From assembly GCA_951800555.1 (NCBI GenBank), contig CATOJU010000062.1, positions 1-6,226 on the forward strand: 6,226 nucleotides of DNA, read 5' to 3'. Numbering within the stretch: position 1 is the first letter of the stretch; each line of letters begins with the position of its first letter. The notes under the pieces are model-generated. The model did no database searches. It saw only the letters and a list, made by a program, of their open reading frames with translations, and was not told where the DNA came from. Shown one piece after another: positions 1 to 6,178 of the stretch. A program made the translations under genes and the position numbers. This DNA comes from an uncultured Rickettsiales bacterium. GTDB taxonomy: Bacteria > Pseudomonadota > Alphaproteobacteria > Rickettsiales > UBA1997.

Positions 1-356
1 AATGATAATATAGAAAATGCTAATCTATTAATGTATAATCTATTAAGTAATAATAATAAATTAGATCTAACAAAAGAAAAAGAAATAAAAGAAGAAGGAG
101 AAAATAAAAATAAAAATAAAGATAAAGATAAAATAATTACTATAGATTACCTATGTACTGATGGACATCATGCGAATCTTTTAATTCCTATTTAAGGGAT
201 AATTTAACTAAATTAAACGGAAAGACTAAAGCCTATAGTAAATCTAAATATATATTAGAGATATCTATAGAATTAGTAATATATAAGGATATAATAGGTA
301 GTGATAGAAATAGTATAAATAAGTATTATGTGAATGAGGGTAAAATGGGTGGATAA
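1..356 (+). pseudogene. IS1-family transposase remnant (3' part, frameshifted and internally deleted)
   Basis: Two overlapping open frames together resemble the C-terminal half of IS1-type DDE transposases. Frame 1 enters from the window edge and ends at the TAA at 193-195. It carries YLCTDGHHANLLIP, matching the TDG-containing strand with the second catalytic Asp of IS1 InsB. Frame 3 is open from 162 to the TAA at 354-356 and carries LRDNLTKLNGKTKAYSKS, matching the conserved IS1 tail (LRQHLARLGRKSLSFSKS in E. coli IS1). The roughly 20 residues that normally lie between these blocks, including the catalytic Glu, are absent, so an internal deletion with a net frameshift is inferred. Upstream of TDG, residues about 22-44 are Lys/Glu/Asn-rich low complexity. 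No terminal inverted repeat was recognised before the tRNA promoter. The product should be inactive. The family call comes from remembered motifs and is fairly secure; the 5' half is outside the window. Confidence 0.7.
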
Positions 357-392
357 ACATTGAGTAGGCAATTCCTTGATTCTAAATAATCA

Positions 393-421
393 TTGACTTT
401 TAAAAAAATTATATATATTAT
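393..421 (+). promoter_or_regulatory. sigma70-type promoter for tRNA-Ser
   Basis: TTGACT at 393-398 (five of six to TTGACA) is followed, after exactly 17 bases, by TATTAT at 416-421 (five of six to TATAAT). Transcription would begin near 428, about 12 bases before the mature tRNA 5' end at 440. Both boxes and the spacing fit a constitutive housekeeping promoter. -10-like sequences are common in DNA this AT-rich, but the TTGAC box is the less likely chance match. Confidence 0.65.
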
Positions 422-439
422 ATAAATATCATTTTTTAT

Positions 440-532
440 GGAGAAGTGGCTGAGTGGCTGAAAGCACCTTCCTGCTAAGAAGACGTACTGGGATAACTGG
501 TACCGGGGGTTCGAATCCCCCCTTCTCCGCCA
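440..532 (+). tRNA. tRNA-Ser (anticodon GCU)
   Basis: This is a complete class II tRNA. The acceptor stem GGAGAAG (440-446) pairs with CTTCTCC (522-528), followed by discriminator G529 and an encoded CCA at 530-532. The D stem pairs 449-451 with 463-465, with the GG of the D loop at 456-457. The anticodon loop CTGCTAA (472-478) places GCU at 474-476, so the tRNA reads AGC/AGU serine codons. The long variable arm (484-504) has a GTAC/GTAC stem (485-488 with 500-503), as expected for tRNA-Ser. The T stem GGGGG/CCCCC (505-509 with 517-521) closes a TTCGAAT loop. The only irregularity is the first anticodon-stem pair, C467 opposite A483, which does not pair. Long variable arm, anticodon and G73 discriminator agree on serine. 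Confidence 0.97.
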
Positions 533-585
533 TTTAATTATATATTTTCTAATAAAATTCTCTAAAATATGTTTAATTTATCATC

Positions 586-613
586 CTTGTATTTTACAAA
601 AAAATAATTATAT
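586..613 (+). promoter_or_regulatory. candidate heat-shock (sigma32) promoter of clpB
   Basis: CTTG at 586-589 is followed after 17 bases by ATTATAT at 607-613. The alphaproteobacterial RpoH consensus is CTTG, 17-18 bases, then CYTATnT, so only the first base of the -10 box deviates. The start would fall near 620, some 25 bases before the clpB start codon. clpB is a classic RpoH target, which favours the reading. The -10 box, however, is ordinary AT-rich sequence and could be chance. Confidence 0.4.
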
Positions 614-636
614 ATTAATTATTAATATAGAACAAC

Positions 637-646
637 AGAGGTAGGT
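637..646 (+). promoter_or_regulatory. clpB ribosome binding site
   Basis: AGAGGTAGGT lies directly before the ATG at 647, with the GAGG core at 638-641 and five bases of spacing. It is the purine-rich signal that fixes the clpB start in an otherwise A/T-only leader. Confidence 0.75.
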
Positions 647-3217
647 ATGAATATAGACAAATATACAAATAAACTAAAGGAAACAATACAAAATGCCCAA
701 GCTTTAGCTATAAATAACAATAATCAATTTATAATGCCGGAGCATTTATTAGCAGTAATGTTTAATGACGAAAATAGGTTAACATCGAAAATTATTGATA
801 TAGCTGGTGGTAATAGTGATTTAATATTTGAAAATATTAGTAAAGAAATTGAAAAATTACCTAAAGTTGGGGGTAGTGGTTTTAATGATGTTCGTTTCGC
901 AAATGATACTATTAAAGTTTTAACTAATGCCGAAAAACTTGCTGAAAGGAATAATGATTCTTTTATAACTATTGAAAGAGTTTTGCAATCTGCTGTTGAA
1001 ATGATAGATAGAATTGCAGCTATTTTTAAAAATGGTGGTGTAAATCTGAAATCATTAAATGATGCAGTAAATAAAATAAGGGCTGGCAGTAAAGCAACTA
1101 CTGATGATGCTGAAAATAATTACCAAGCTTTAGAGAAATTTACAAAAGATATTACTAAATTAGCTAGAGATGGAAAAATTGATCCAGTTATAGGAAGAGA
1201 TGAAGAAATAAGAAGGACAATTCAAATTTTATCCAGAAGAATTAAAAATAATCCTGTTTTAATTGGTGAACCCGGTGTAGGAAAAACTGCTATTGTAGAG
1301 GGTTTAGCTCAAAGGATTGTTAATGGAGATGTTCCAGAAAGTTTAAAAAATAAAAAAATTCTTGGGTTAGATATGGGTGGCCTTGTGGCAGGTGCGAAAT
1401 ATAGAGGTGAATTTGAAGAGAGATTAAAAACACTTTTGAATGAAGTTGAAAAAGCAGAGGGCCAAATAATTTTATTTATTGATGAATTACATTTATTAGT
1501 TGGAGCTGGTAAAACAGATGGAGCAATGGATGCCTCTAATTTATTAAAACCTGCTTTAGCAAGAGGTGATTTACATTGTATAGGTGCTACAACTTTAAAT
1601 GAATATAGGCAGTATATTGAAAAAGATCAGGCATTAGCAAGAAGATTTCAACCAGTTTATGCACCAGAACCTAGTGTTTCTGATACTGTTTCAATTTTAA
1701 GAGGTATAAAGGAAAAATATGAAATGCATCACGGAATAAAAATTAAAGATGATGCTTTAGTAGCTGCTGCAAGTTTATCAAATAGGTATATTACTGATAG
1801 ATTTTTGCCAGATAAAGCCATTGATTTAATAGATGAAGCAGCCAGTAAAATAAGAATGGAGGTTGATAGTAAACCTATTGAGTTGGATGAAATTGATAGA
1901 AAAATTATACAATTAAAAATTGAAAGCGAAGCATTAAAAAAGGAAAACGATGATAATTCAAAAACTAGACTTGCTAAAATCACAGAAGATTTGAAGAATT
2001 TGGAAGAAAAGTCGGCAGAACTTACAAGTATTTGGATGACTGGAAAACAAAAGTTGGAAAAAATTAATAAATTAAAAGAGCAAATAGATGAAGCCAAATA
2101 TAATTTAGAAGTAGCGCAAAGAAAGGGAGATTTAGCTAAAGCTGGAGAATTATCTTATGGTACTATTCCAAATTTACAGAAAGAACTTGATAAACTTGAA
2201 AAAGAACAATATCAAACTGGTTTAATTAAGGAATCTGTAGATAGGGAAGATATTACAAATATAATTTCAAAAATGACTGGAATTCCTGTTGATAAAATGA
2301 TGGAAGGTGAAAAAGAAAGATTGTTGAAAATGGAGGGATTAATAGAAAAAAGAGTTGTAGGACAGGATAAAGCTGTAAAAGCTATTTGCGATGCTGTGAG
2401 AAGGAGCAGAAGTGGATTACAAGATGAAAATAGGCCAATAGGAAGCTTTTTATTTTTGGGGCCTACTGGTGTAGGAAAAACAGAAATTTCAAAAGCTTTG
2501 GCAGAATTTATGTTTGATGATGAAAAAGCACTTTTAAGAGTTGATATGTCAGAATATATGGAAAAACACGCTGTTTCAAGATTAATTGGTGCGCCTCCAG
2601 GATATGTTGGTTATGAAGAGGGTGGAGTTTTAACGGAAGCAGTTCGTAGAAGGCCATATCAAGTTATATTATTTGATGAAGTAGAAAAAGCCCATCCGGA
2701 TGTTTTTAACATTTTATTGCAAGTTTTAGATGATGGCAGATTGACGGATTCACAAGGAAGGACTGTTGATTTTACTAATACTATTATAATTTTGACTTCA
2801 AATTTAGGATCTCAATTTATATCTGGATTGCCAGATAATGCGGATGTAGAAAGTGTTTATGATGATGTTATGAATGAGGTTAAAATTACATTTAAGCCTG
2901 AATTTATTAATAGGCTTGATGAAATTATTTTATTCCATAGATTAACTAAAAATAATATGAGTGGAATTGTTAGAATCCAGCTTAATAGACTTGAAAAAAG
3001 ACTTAATGGTAGAAATTTTAATATTGAATTTACTGATAGTCTTGTAAATTTCTTGGCTGAAAATGGTTATGATCCTATTTATGGTGCAAGACCCTTAAAA
3101 AGATTTATTCAAAGAGAAATTGAAAATAAATTGGCAAATGAAATTTTGGAAGGAAATATTAAAGTTAATAAAAAATATTTAATGGATATTGAAGGTGAAA
3201 AAGTAATTTTACAATAA
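647..3217 (+). CDS. clpB: ATP-dependent disaggregase ClpB (Hsp100)
   Basis: Cytosolic hexameric AAA+ chaperone that threads aggregated proteins through its pore with DnaK/DnaJ/GrpE. At 856 residues it matches the usual ClpB length (857 in E. coli). The double Clp N-domain spans about 1-145. AAA-1 has Walker A GEPGVGKT (207-214), pore loop KYRG (251-254), Walker B ILFIDE (275-280) and arginine fingers R332/R333. The coiled-coil M domain (about 405-525), with AQRKGD and YGTIPNL, is full length. AAA-2 has Walker A GPTGVGKT (605-612), pore loop GYVGY (652-656), Walker B ILFDE (674-678), R756, and sensor-2 GAR (813-815). The long M domain and lack of a ClpP-binding IGL/IGF loop separate it from ClpA/ClpC. 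No ATG, GTG or TTG lies near residue 149, so the internally initiated short form of E. coli is not evident. The opening MNIDKYT resembles alphaproteobacterial ClpB. It appears monocistronic, ending at the hairpin at 3225-3271. Confidence 0.98.
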   Translation: MNIDKYTNKLKETIQNAQALAINNNNQFIMPEHLLAVMFNDENRLTSKIIDIAGGNSDLIFENISKEIEKLPKVGGSGFNDVRFANDTIKVLTNAEKLAERNNDSFITIERVLQSAVEMIDRIAAIFKNGGVNLKSLNDAVNKIRAGSKATTDDAENNYQALEKFTKDITKLARDGKIDPVIGRDEEIRRTIQILSRRIKNNPVLIGEPGVGKTAIVEGLAQRIVNGDVPESLKNKKILGLDMGGLVAGAKYRGEFEERLKTLLNEVEKAEGQIILFIDELHLLVGAGKTDGAMDASNLLKPALARGDLHCIGATTLNEYRQYIEKDQALARRFQPVYAPEPSVSDTVSILRGIKEKYEMHHGIKIKDDALVAAASLSNRYITDRFLPDKAIDLIDEAASKIRMEVDSKPIELDEIDRKIIQLKIESEALKKENDDNSKTRLAKITEDLKNLEEKSAELTSIWMTGKQKLEKINKLKEQIDEAKYNLEVAQRKGDLAKAGELSYGTIPNLQKELDKLEKEQYQTGLIKESVDREDITNIISKMTGIPVDKMMEGEKERLLKMEGLIEKRVVGQDKAVKAICDAVRRSRSGLQDENRPIGSFLFLGPTGVGKTEISKALAEFMFDDEKALLRVDMSEYMEKHAVSRLIGAPPGYVGYEEGGVLTEAVRRRPYQVILFDEVEKAHPDVFNILLQVLDDGRLTDSQGRTVDFTNTIIILTSNLGSQFISGLPDNADVESVYDDVMNEVKITFKPEFINRLDEIILFHRLTKNNMSGIVRIQLNRLEKRLNGRNFNIEFTDSLVNFLAENGYDPIYGARPLKRFIQREIENKLANEILEGNIKVNKKYLMDIEGEKVILQ

Positions 3218-3224
3218 CCATATT

Positions 3225-3271
3225 TTTGCTTTTAACCTAAAAATTTTCCCTATTTTTAGATTAAAAGCAAA
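3225..3271 (+). terminator. clpB terminator hairpin, between convergent genes
   Basis: Bases 3225-3244 pair with 3252-3271 around a seven-base loop (3245-3251). Of 20 positions only one fails to pair (C3236 against A3260). The stem begins seven bases after the clpB stop. A run of six T follows at 3279-3284, eight bases beyond the stem, so it is not a textbook intrinsic terminator. It sits between clpB and the convergent Sel1 gene, so it could insulate both. Towards the Sel1 side the minus-strand sequence beyond the stem is not T-rich, making it a weaker terminator in that direction. Confidence 0.7.
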
Positions 3272-3365
3272 GTTAAAATTTTTTAAAATACTTCTGTATA
3301 AATTATCTATTTTATACCTATATTAGTATCTTTAGATTTTTCAAAATTAGTTATTTTCTCCAATG

Positions 3366-4106
3366 CTATTTAAGATTTAATACAAAAACTTCTTTTTCTG
3401 CTTTTCCGGCTGTTTTGTAAGTTTCAAATAAATCAAATAAACTATCTGTTACAAATTGTTTTGATTCGCCTTTGAGATTAGCATATGCATATACTGCGTG
3501 AGGATTTCCTTCATTCATTGCTTTTTTAAAATATTTTTCCGCTTCTTCTAATTCTTCTTCACTTCCTTTTCCATAATTATATAATAATTCAGCATAATTA
3601 TATTTTATATATTCACCTCCTTTGTTTAAGTCTATTGCTGTTTTATAGTATTTTAATTTTTCTTGCCTGCTCATTTTATCGTCATCAAAACCTTTATTTA
3701 ACAAAAAAACAAAATTTTTTATATCTCTAGTATAACCTCCATCTATTGCTTCTTTATAGTATTTTAATGCTTCTTTTTTCCTTTTATTACTATATAACAT
3801 TGTAGCTAAATCAGATTTGATGTAAGCTTTTTTATATTCATCTGTTTCAGTTTCTATTGCTAATTTGAAATATTTCTCTGCTTCTTCTAAATTTCCTTCA
3901 ACACCAACTCCACCCCATAAACAATGAGCATAAACACGCATACCTTCTGTGCTATTCTTTTCTATTGCCTTTTTTAAATATTTTACAGCCTCTTCTGGTT
4001 TATCATTGAATAAAATTTTACAATATTCAAGCATAGCATTGACATCTCCTGTATCTGCTAATTCTTTGTATTGATTTTGATTTATAATTTGATTGTTTTT
4101 TTCCAT
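3366..4106 (-). CDS. Sel1-like repeat (TPR-like) protein
   Basis: A 246-residue protein made almost wholly of Sel1-like helical repeats. Recurrent signatures are AVKYLKKAIEKN (40-51), EEAEKYFKLAIE (74-85), KEALKYYKEAIDGG (111-124), KLKYYKTAIDLN (150-161) and EEAEKYFKKAMNEGN (187-201), giving about five or six units of 36-40 residues. There is no signal peptide or membrane segment and no other domain. Such proteins are interaction scaffolds; in intracellular bacteria some are host-directed, but nothing here shows secretion. The ATG at 4104-4106 has no evident Shine-Dalgarno. An alternative is Met25, preceded by GGAG 11 bases upstream, but the first repeat starts near residue 12, which favours Met1. 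The stop is TAG. Codons 196-215 are the source of, or partner to, a perfect 59-base inverted copy at the window end. A (TA)n tract lies 27 bases upstream. The partner is unknown. Confidence 0.88.
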   Translation of the reverse strand: MEKNNQIINQNQYKELADTGDVNAMLEYCKILFNDKPEEAVKYLKKAIEKNSTEGMRVYAHCLWGGVGVEGNLEEAEKYFKLAIETETDEYKKAYIKSDLATMLYSNKRKKEALKYYKEAIDGGYTRDIKNFVFLLNKGFDDDKMSRQEKLKYYKTAIDLNKGGEYIKYNYAELLYNYGKGSEEELEEAEKYFKKAMNEGNPHAVYAYANLKGESKQFVTDSLFDLFETYKTAGKAEKEVFVLNLK

Positions 4107-4133
4107 AATTTTTTATATACATTTTATTGTACG

Positions 4134-4156
4134 TATATATATATATATATATATAT
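4134..4156. repeat. (TA)11 dinucleotide tract upstream of the Sel1 gene
   Basis: An uninterrupted alternating TA run of 23 bases, 27 bases before the minus-strand Sel1 start codon. It lies where a promoter -10 region or spacer for that gene would be expected. On the minus strand a TTGCTT-like -35 (around 4163-4168) precedes it. Tracts of this kind can change length by slippage. Confidence 0.9.
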
Positions 4157-4191
4157 TATTAAAAAGCAAGTGAAAAGTTAAAATTATTTTA

Positions 4192-4286
4192 TTAATAGAC
4201 TTGAAAAAATGCTTAATAGCAGGAATTTTAATATTGATTTTACTGATAATCTAGTAAATTTTTTGGCTTAAAATGGTTGTGATTCT
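4192..4286 (+). pseudogene. decayed duplicate fragment of clpB 3' region
   Basis: These 95 bases align without gaps to 2982-3076 of clpB (around codons 779-810) with 12 mismatches by hand count, about 87% identity. Read in the clpB frame, it gives NRLEKMLNSRNFNIDFTD and so on, against NRLEKRLNGRNFNIEFTD in the intact gene. An in-frame TAA then replaces the Glu of LAENGYDP, and a second stop follows shortly after. Several changes are conservative (E to D, S to N), as if the copy evolved for a time as coding sequence before decay. There is no start codon context, and it cannot make a functional product. It is in the same orientation as clpB. A weaker match to the bases just upstream (gtta at 4177-4180) needs a two-base gap. 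Confidence 0.88.
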
Positions 4287-4317
4287 TTATAATAAATACT
4301 ATTAATATATATAATTT

Positions 4318-4353
4318 TATACTAAAAATATATTTTCCTTATTTTTTAGTATA
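4318..4353 (+). terminator. hairpin, probable relic of a duplicated clpB terminator
   Basis: Bases 4318-4328 (TATACTAAAAA) pair perfectly with 4343-4353 (TTTTTAGTATA) around a 14-base loop, followed by TTTTATAAATTT. The core CTAAAAA, then TTTTCC, TTAT and TTTTTAG, resembles the inner part of the clpB terminator hairpin (3237-3259), with a few inserted bases in the loop. It lies downstream of the clpB remnant in the same orientation. I infer that the clpB 3' end and its terminator were copied together and the DNA between them was later lost. AT-rich hairpins arise easily, so the homology is tentative. Confidence 0.45.
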
Positions 4354-4626
4354 TTTTATAAATTTAAAAAAGATATTACAGTTAATATATAGATATAATA
4401 AGATATTTATATTTTTTATTTTATTTTTACTATACTATTTTTAACTTTAGTTCACTTTGTATTATTTTATTATTGTTCTTTTTAGAATGTATATATTAAT
4501 GGGGAAAATTTAAAAACAAACAAACAAAATTTTAATACCAGAATAAATTAAAAAGTAAGAAACTTGATTTTTTATTTTACTTGATTAAGATTTTAACCAA
4601 ATTAAATTTGATATTATGGATTAAAA

Positions 4627-5691
4627 GTGTTTAAAATATTGGGATTTCTTTTTAAAGAAAAACGAATTGTTATAGTCTCTGATAATGATATAAAAACAAG
4701 AGAAATAACAAATTTTTCTAGGTTTGTTAAAATGTTATTATACTGTTGGATAATATTTACTAGTATATTTTTTATAATTAATAAAAGAATCCAGAATATA
4801 AAAGACAAAAAAATCAAAGAACTAAAAACCATAAATTCAAATTTAAACAATAATATAAATAAAATAAGTTATTTTCTAAAAGATCTGAAAGGATATTTAT
4901 ATACATTAAATTATTATGATAGATTTAATAAAATTGATATGAATCAAATCAGTAATTTAAGTAAAAATATTTTAAAGAACAATGCTTTAATTGGTATCGA
5001 AGATTATAAAGAAATCTTACCAGTACTAGATGAAATGGAAAGAAATATAGTAAATATTGATACTTTAATTACTACAAGAATTAACGGTATTAAAAATTTA
5101 TTAAAAGAAGTTTCTTTAGACCAAGAAGCTGAAAATATTTATAAAGTTAGTTATCAAGATACTAATAGTTTTCATATAGACAAAGATATTATATCTAAAA
5201 GTAGCATTCTAGTTAATAAATCAAGTTTGGCTAAATTAAAAAAAGATGTAAGTTATTTAAATTTTTTGGAATCATTTTTAAATTTGATTCCTATTTATAA
5301 ACCTATGAACAATTATTATATTTCAAGTAATTTTGGTACAAGAATTGATCCATTTACAAAAAAAGCAAAATTACATAAAGGTACTGATTTTGCTGGACCA
5401 TTTAATTCAAAAATATATGCTCCAGCAGATGGAATTGTTGAAATTGTAGCAGTTAGAGGCGGTTTTGGTAATAGTATAGAAATTAATCATGGTAATAATA
5501 TTGTAACAGAATATGCGCATTTAAATAAAGCTCTTGTAAATATTGGAGACGTAGTTAAAAGAGGTGATGAAATAGCCATACAAGGTAGTTCAGGTAGAAG
5601 TACTGGACAACATCTTCATTGGGAAGTAAAAGTAAATAAAAAGAATGTCGACCCAATTAAATTTATACGTATGGGAGAAAAAATTTATTAA
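4627..5691 (+). CDS. membrane-anchored M23 (LytM-type) metallopeptidase
   Basis: Probable zinc endopeptidase cleaving peptidoglycan cross-bridge peptides in the periplasm. A short basic cytoplasmic N-terminus precedes one membrane segment (about 36-52, MLLYCWIIFTSIFFIIN). A Lys/Asn-rich, partly coiled-coil stalk (about 55-220) leads to a C-terminal M23 domain (about 232-345). The domain keeps all expected residues: zinc ligands H250 and D254 in HKGTDF and H331 in HLHWEV, with H298 (YAHL) and H329 as catalytic histidines. It is therefore unlike the degenerate EnvC/NlpD activators. The start is GTG at 4627, the only usable start after an in-frame TGA at 4609, with only a weak GGA at 4618-4620. 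The sequence EKRIVIVSD near the N-terminus resembles related alphaproteobacterial M23 proteins and supports this start over Met36. An ATG-GAT-TAA triplet lies just upstream. Bactofilin follows 37 bases downstream, probably co-transcribed. Confidence 0.93.
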   Translation: MFKILGFLFKEKRIVIVSDNDIKTREITNFSRFVKMLLYCWIIFTSIFFIINKRIQNIKDKKIKELKTINSNLNNNINKISYFLKDLKGYLYTLNYYDRFNKIDMNQISNLSKNILKNNALIGIEDYKEILPVLDEMERNIVNIDTLITTRINGIKNLLKEVSLDQEAENIYKVSYQDTNSFHIDKDIISKSSILVNKSSLAKLKKDVSYLNFLESFLNLIPIYKPMNNYYISSNFGTRIDPFTKKAKLHKGTDFAGPFNSKIYAPADGIVEIVAVRGGFGNSIEINHGNNIVTEYAHLNKALVNIGDVVKRGDEIAIQGSSGRSTGQHLHWEVKVNKKNVDPIKFIRMGEKIY

Positions 5692-5717
5692 TTTTATAAT
5701 AATTTATTAACAAAAAA

Positions 5718-5723
5718 AAGGTG
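5718..5723 (+). promoter_or_regulatory. bactofilin ribosome binding site
   Basis: AAGGTG at 5718-5723 lies five bases before the ATG at 5729. It is a clear Shine-Dalgarno in the 37-base M23-bactofilin gap and supports translation of the second gene from a shared message. Confidence 0.8.
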
Positions 5724-5728
5724 AAAAA

Positions 5729-6178
5729 ATGGCTTTAATAAACTCTTTAAAAGAAGTTCCTTCATTAATATCAAAAAATGTTGTAATAACAGGTGATATA
5801 AAAAATGCTTCAAATATAGAAATAGAAGGTAAAGTAGAAGGTAATATATTTGCTGATACAATAACATTAAGAGAAGGTGGTGAAATTACTGGAAATACAA
5901 AATCTAAAATTTTTAACATAAAGGGTAATTTCAATGGAAATTCTATTGCAGAAAAAATAAATATTTCTGATACAGCAGTAGTAAACGGCTTACTAGAATA
6001 CAATTTTTTATCAGTTGATTATGGTGCTAATATAAATTGTGAACTAAAAAGGGTAAATGAAAAAAATGGAAAAGCAGTTGGTCTTAATAATTTAATAAAT
6101 TTAAAACAGGAAATTGAAAAAAAAGATAATAAAAATGATAATGAAGATGAGATAAATAAAGATAAATGCAATGAATGA
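5729..6178 (+). CDS. bactofilin (polymer-forming cytoskeletal protein)
   Basis: A 149-residue bactofilin (DUF583 family), a nucleotide-independent filament former. The short N-terminal tail (1-13) is followed by the right-handed beta-helix core (about 14-107), with the family opening ISKNVVITGDIKNASNIEIEG and hydrophobic/glycine spacing through EGNIFADTITLREGGEITGN. The tail (about 108-149) is highly charged and Lys/Asn/Asp-rich, ending NKDKCNE. Bactofilins often sit beside M23 peptidases and localise them for cell-shape control; the upstream gene fits this pairing. Oddly, the last codons (from 6168) and the TGA at 6176-6178 lie inside a sequence identical to part of the Sel1 gene read in another frame. 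The native C-terminus may therefore have been replaced or truncated. The core is complete, so function is probably retained. Confidence 0.92.
   Translation: MALINSLKEVPSLISKNVVITGDIKNASNIEIEGKVEGNIFADTITLREGGEITGNTKSKIFNIKGNFNGNSIAEKINISDTAVVNGLLEYNFLSVDYGANINCELKRVNEKNGKAVGLNNLINLKQEIEKKDNKNDNEDEINKDKCNE

Larger units (their letters stand above)
4107..4626. other. 520-base intergenic region with repeat, clpB remnant and hairpin
   Basis: No intact gene is visible between the divergent Sel1 and M23 genes. The region holds a TA dinucleotide tract (4134-4156), a decayed clpB fragment (4192-4286) and a hairpin (4318-4353). From 4354 to 4626 it is very AT-rich, with frequent stops in all frames and a short CAAA repeat near 4518-4527. 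Promoters for both flanking genes should lie here. TTGATT at 4564-4569 with TAAGAT at 4586-4591 (spacer 16) is the best I find for the M23 gene, but it is too weak to call. Confidence 0.7.

Noticed and set aside
162..195. Programmed -1 frameshift joining the two transposase frames
   Set aside because: IS1 frameshifting occurs much further upstream at an A-rich slippery site. No X XXY YYZ heptamer is present in the overlap, and the catalytic-Glu segment is missing, so a joined product would still be defective.
359..396. CATTGA repeated at 359-364 and 391-396 as a target-site or terminal repeat of the IS
   Set aside because: Six bases is too short in this composition, the second copy is part of the tRNA -35 box, and the left end of the element is outside the window.
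1729..2097. 122-codon minus-strand open frame inside clpB
   Set aside because: It lies wholly within the strongly conserved clpB coding sequence, antisense to the M domain. Its Ser/Ile/Phe-rich translation is what a Lys/Glu/Asp-rich gene gives in reverse, and it has no recognisable domain.
4318..4353. Riboswitch or structured leader for the M23 gene
   Set aside because: The hairpin is almost 300 bases from the gene, AT-only in its arms apart from one pair, and better explained as a terminator-like relic. No conserved riboswitch core was seen.
4614..4850. 78-codon minus-strand open frame, hydrophobic, over the start of the M23 gene
   Set aside because: It is the complement of a Lys/Asn-rich segment of a well-supported gene. 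The hydrophobicity is compositional and nothing supports its translation.
5707..6003. 98-codon minus-strand open frame over bactofilin
   Set aside because: It is antisense to a conserved bactofilin core, with no ribosome binding site or family features.
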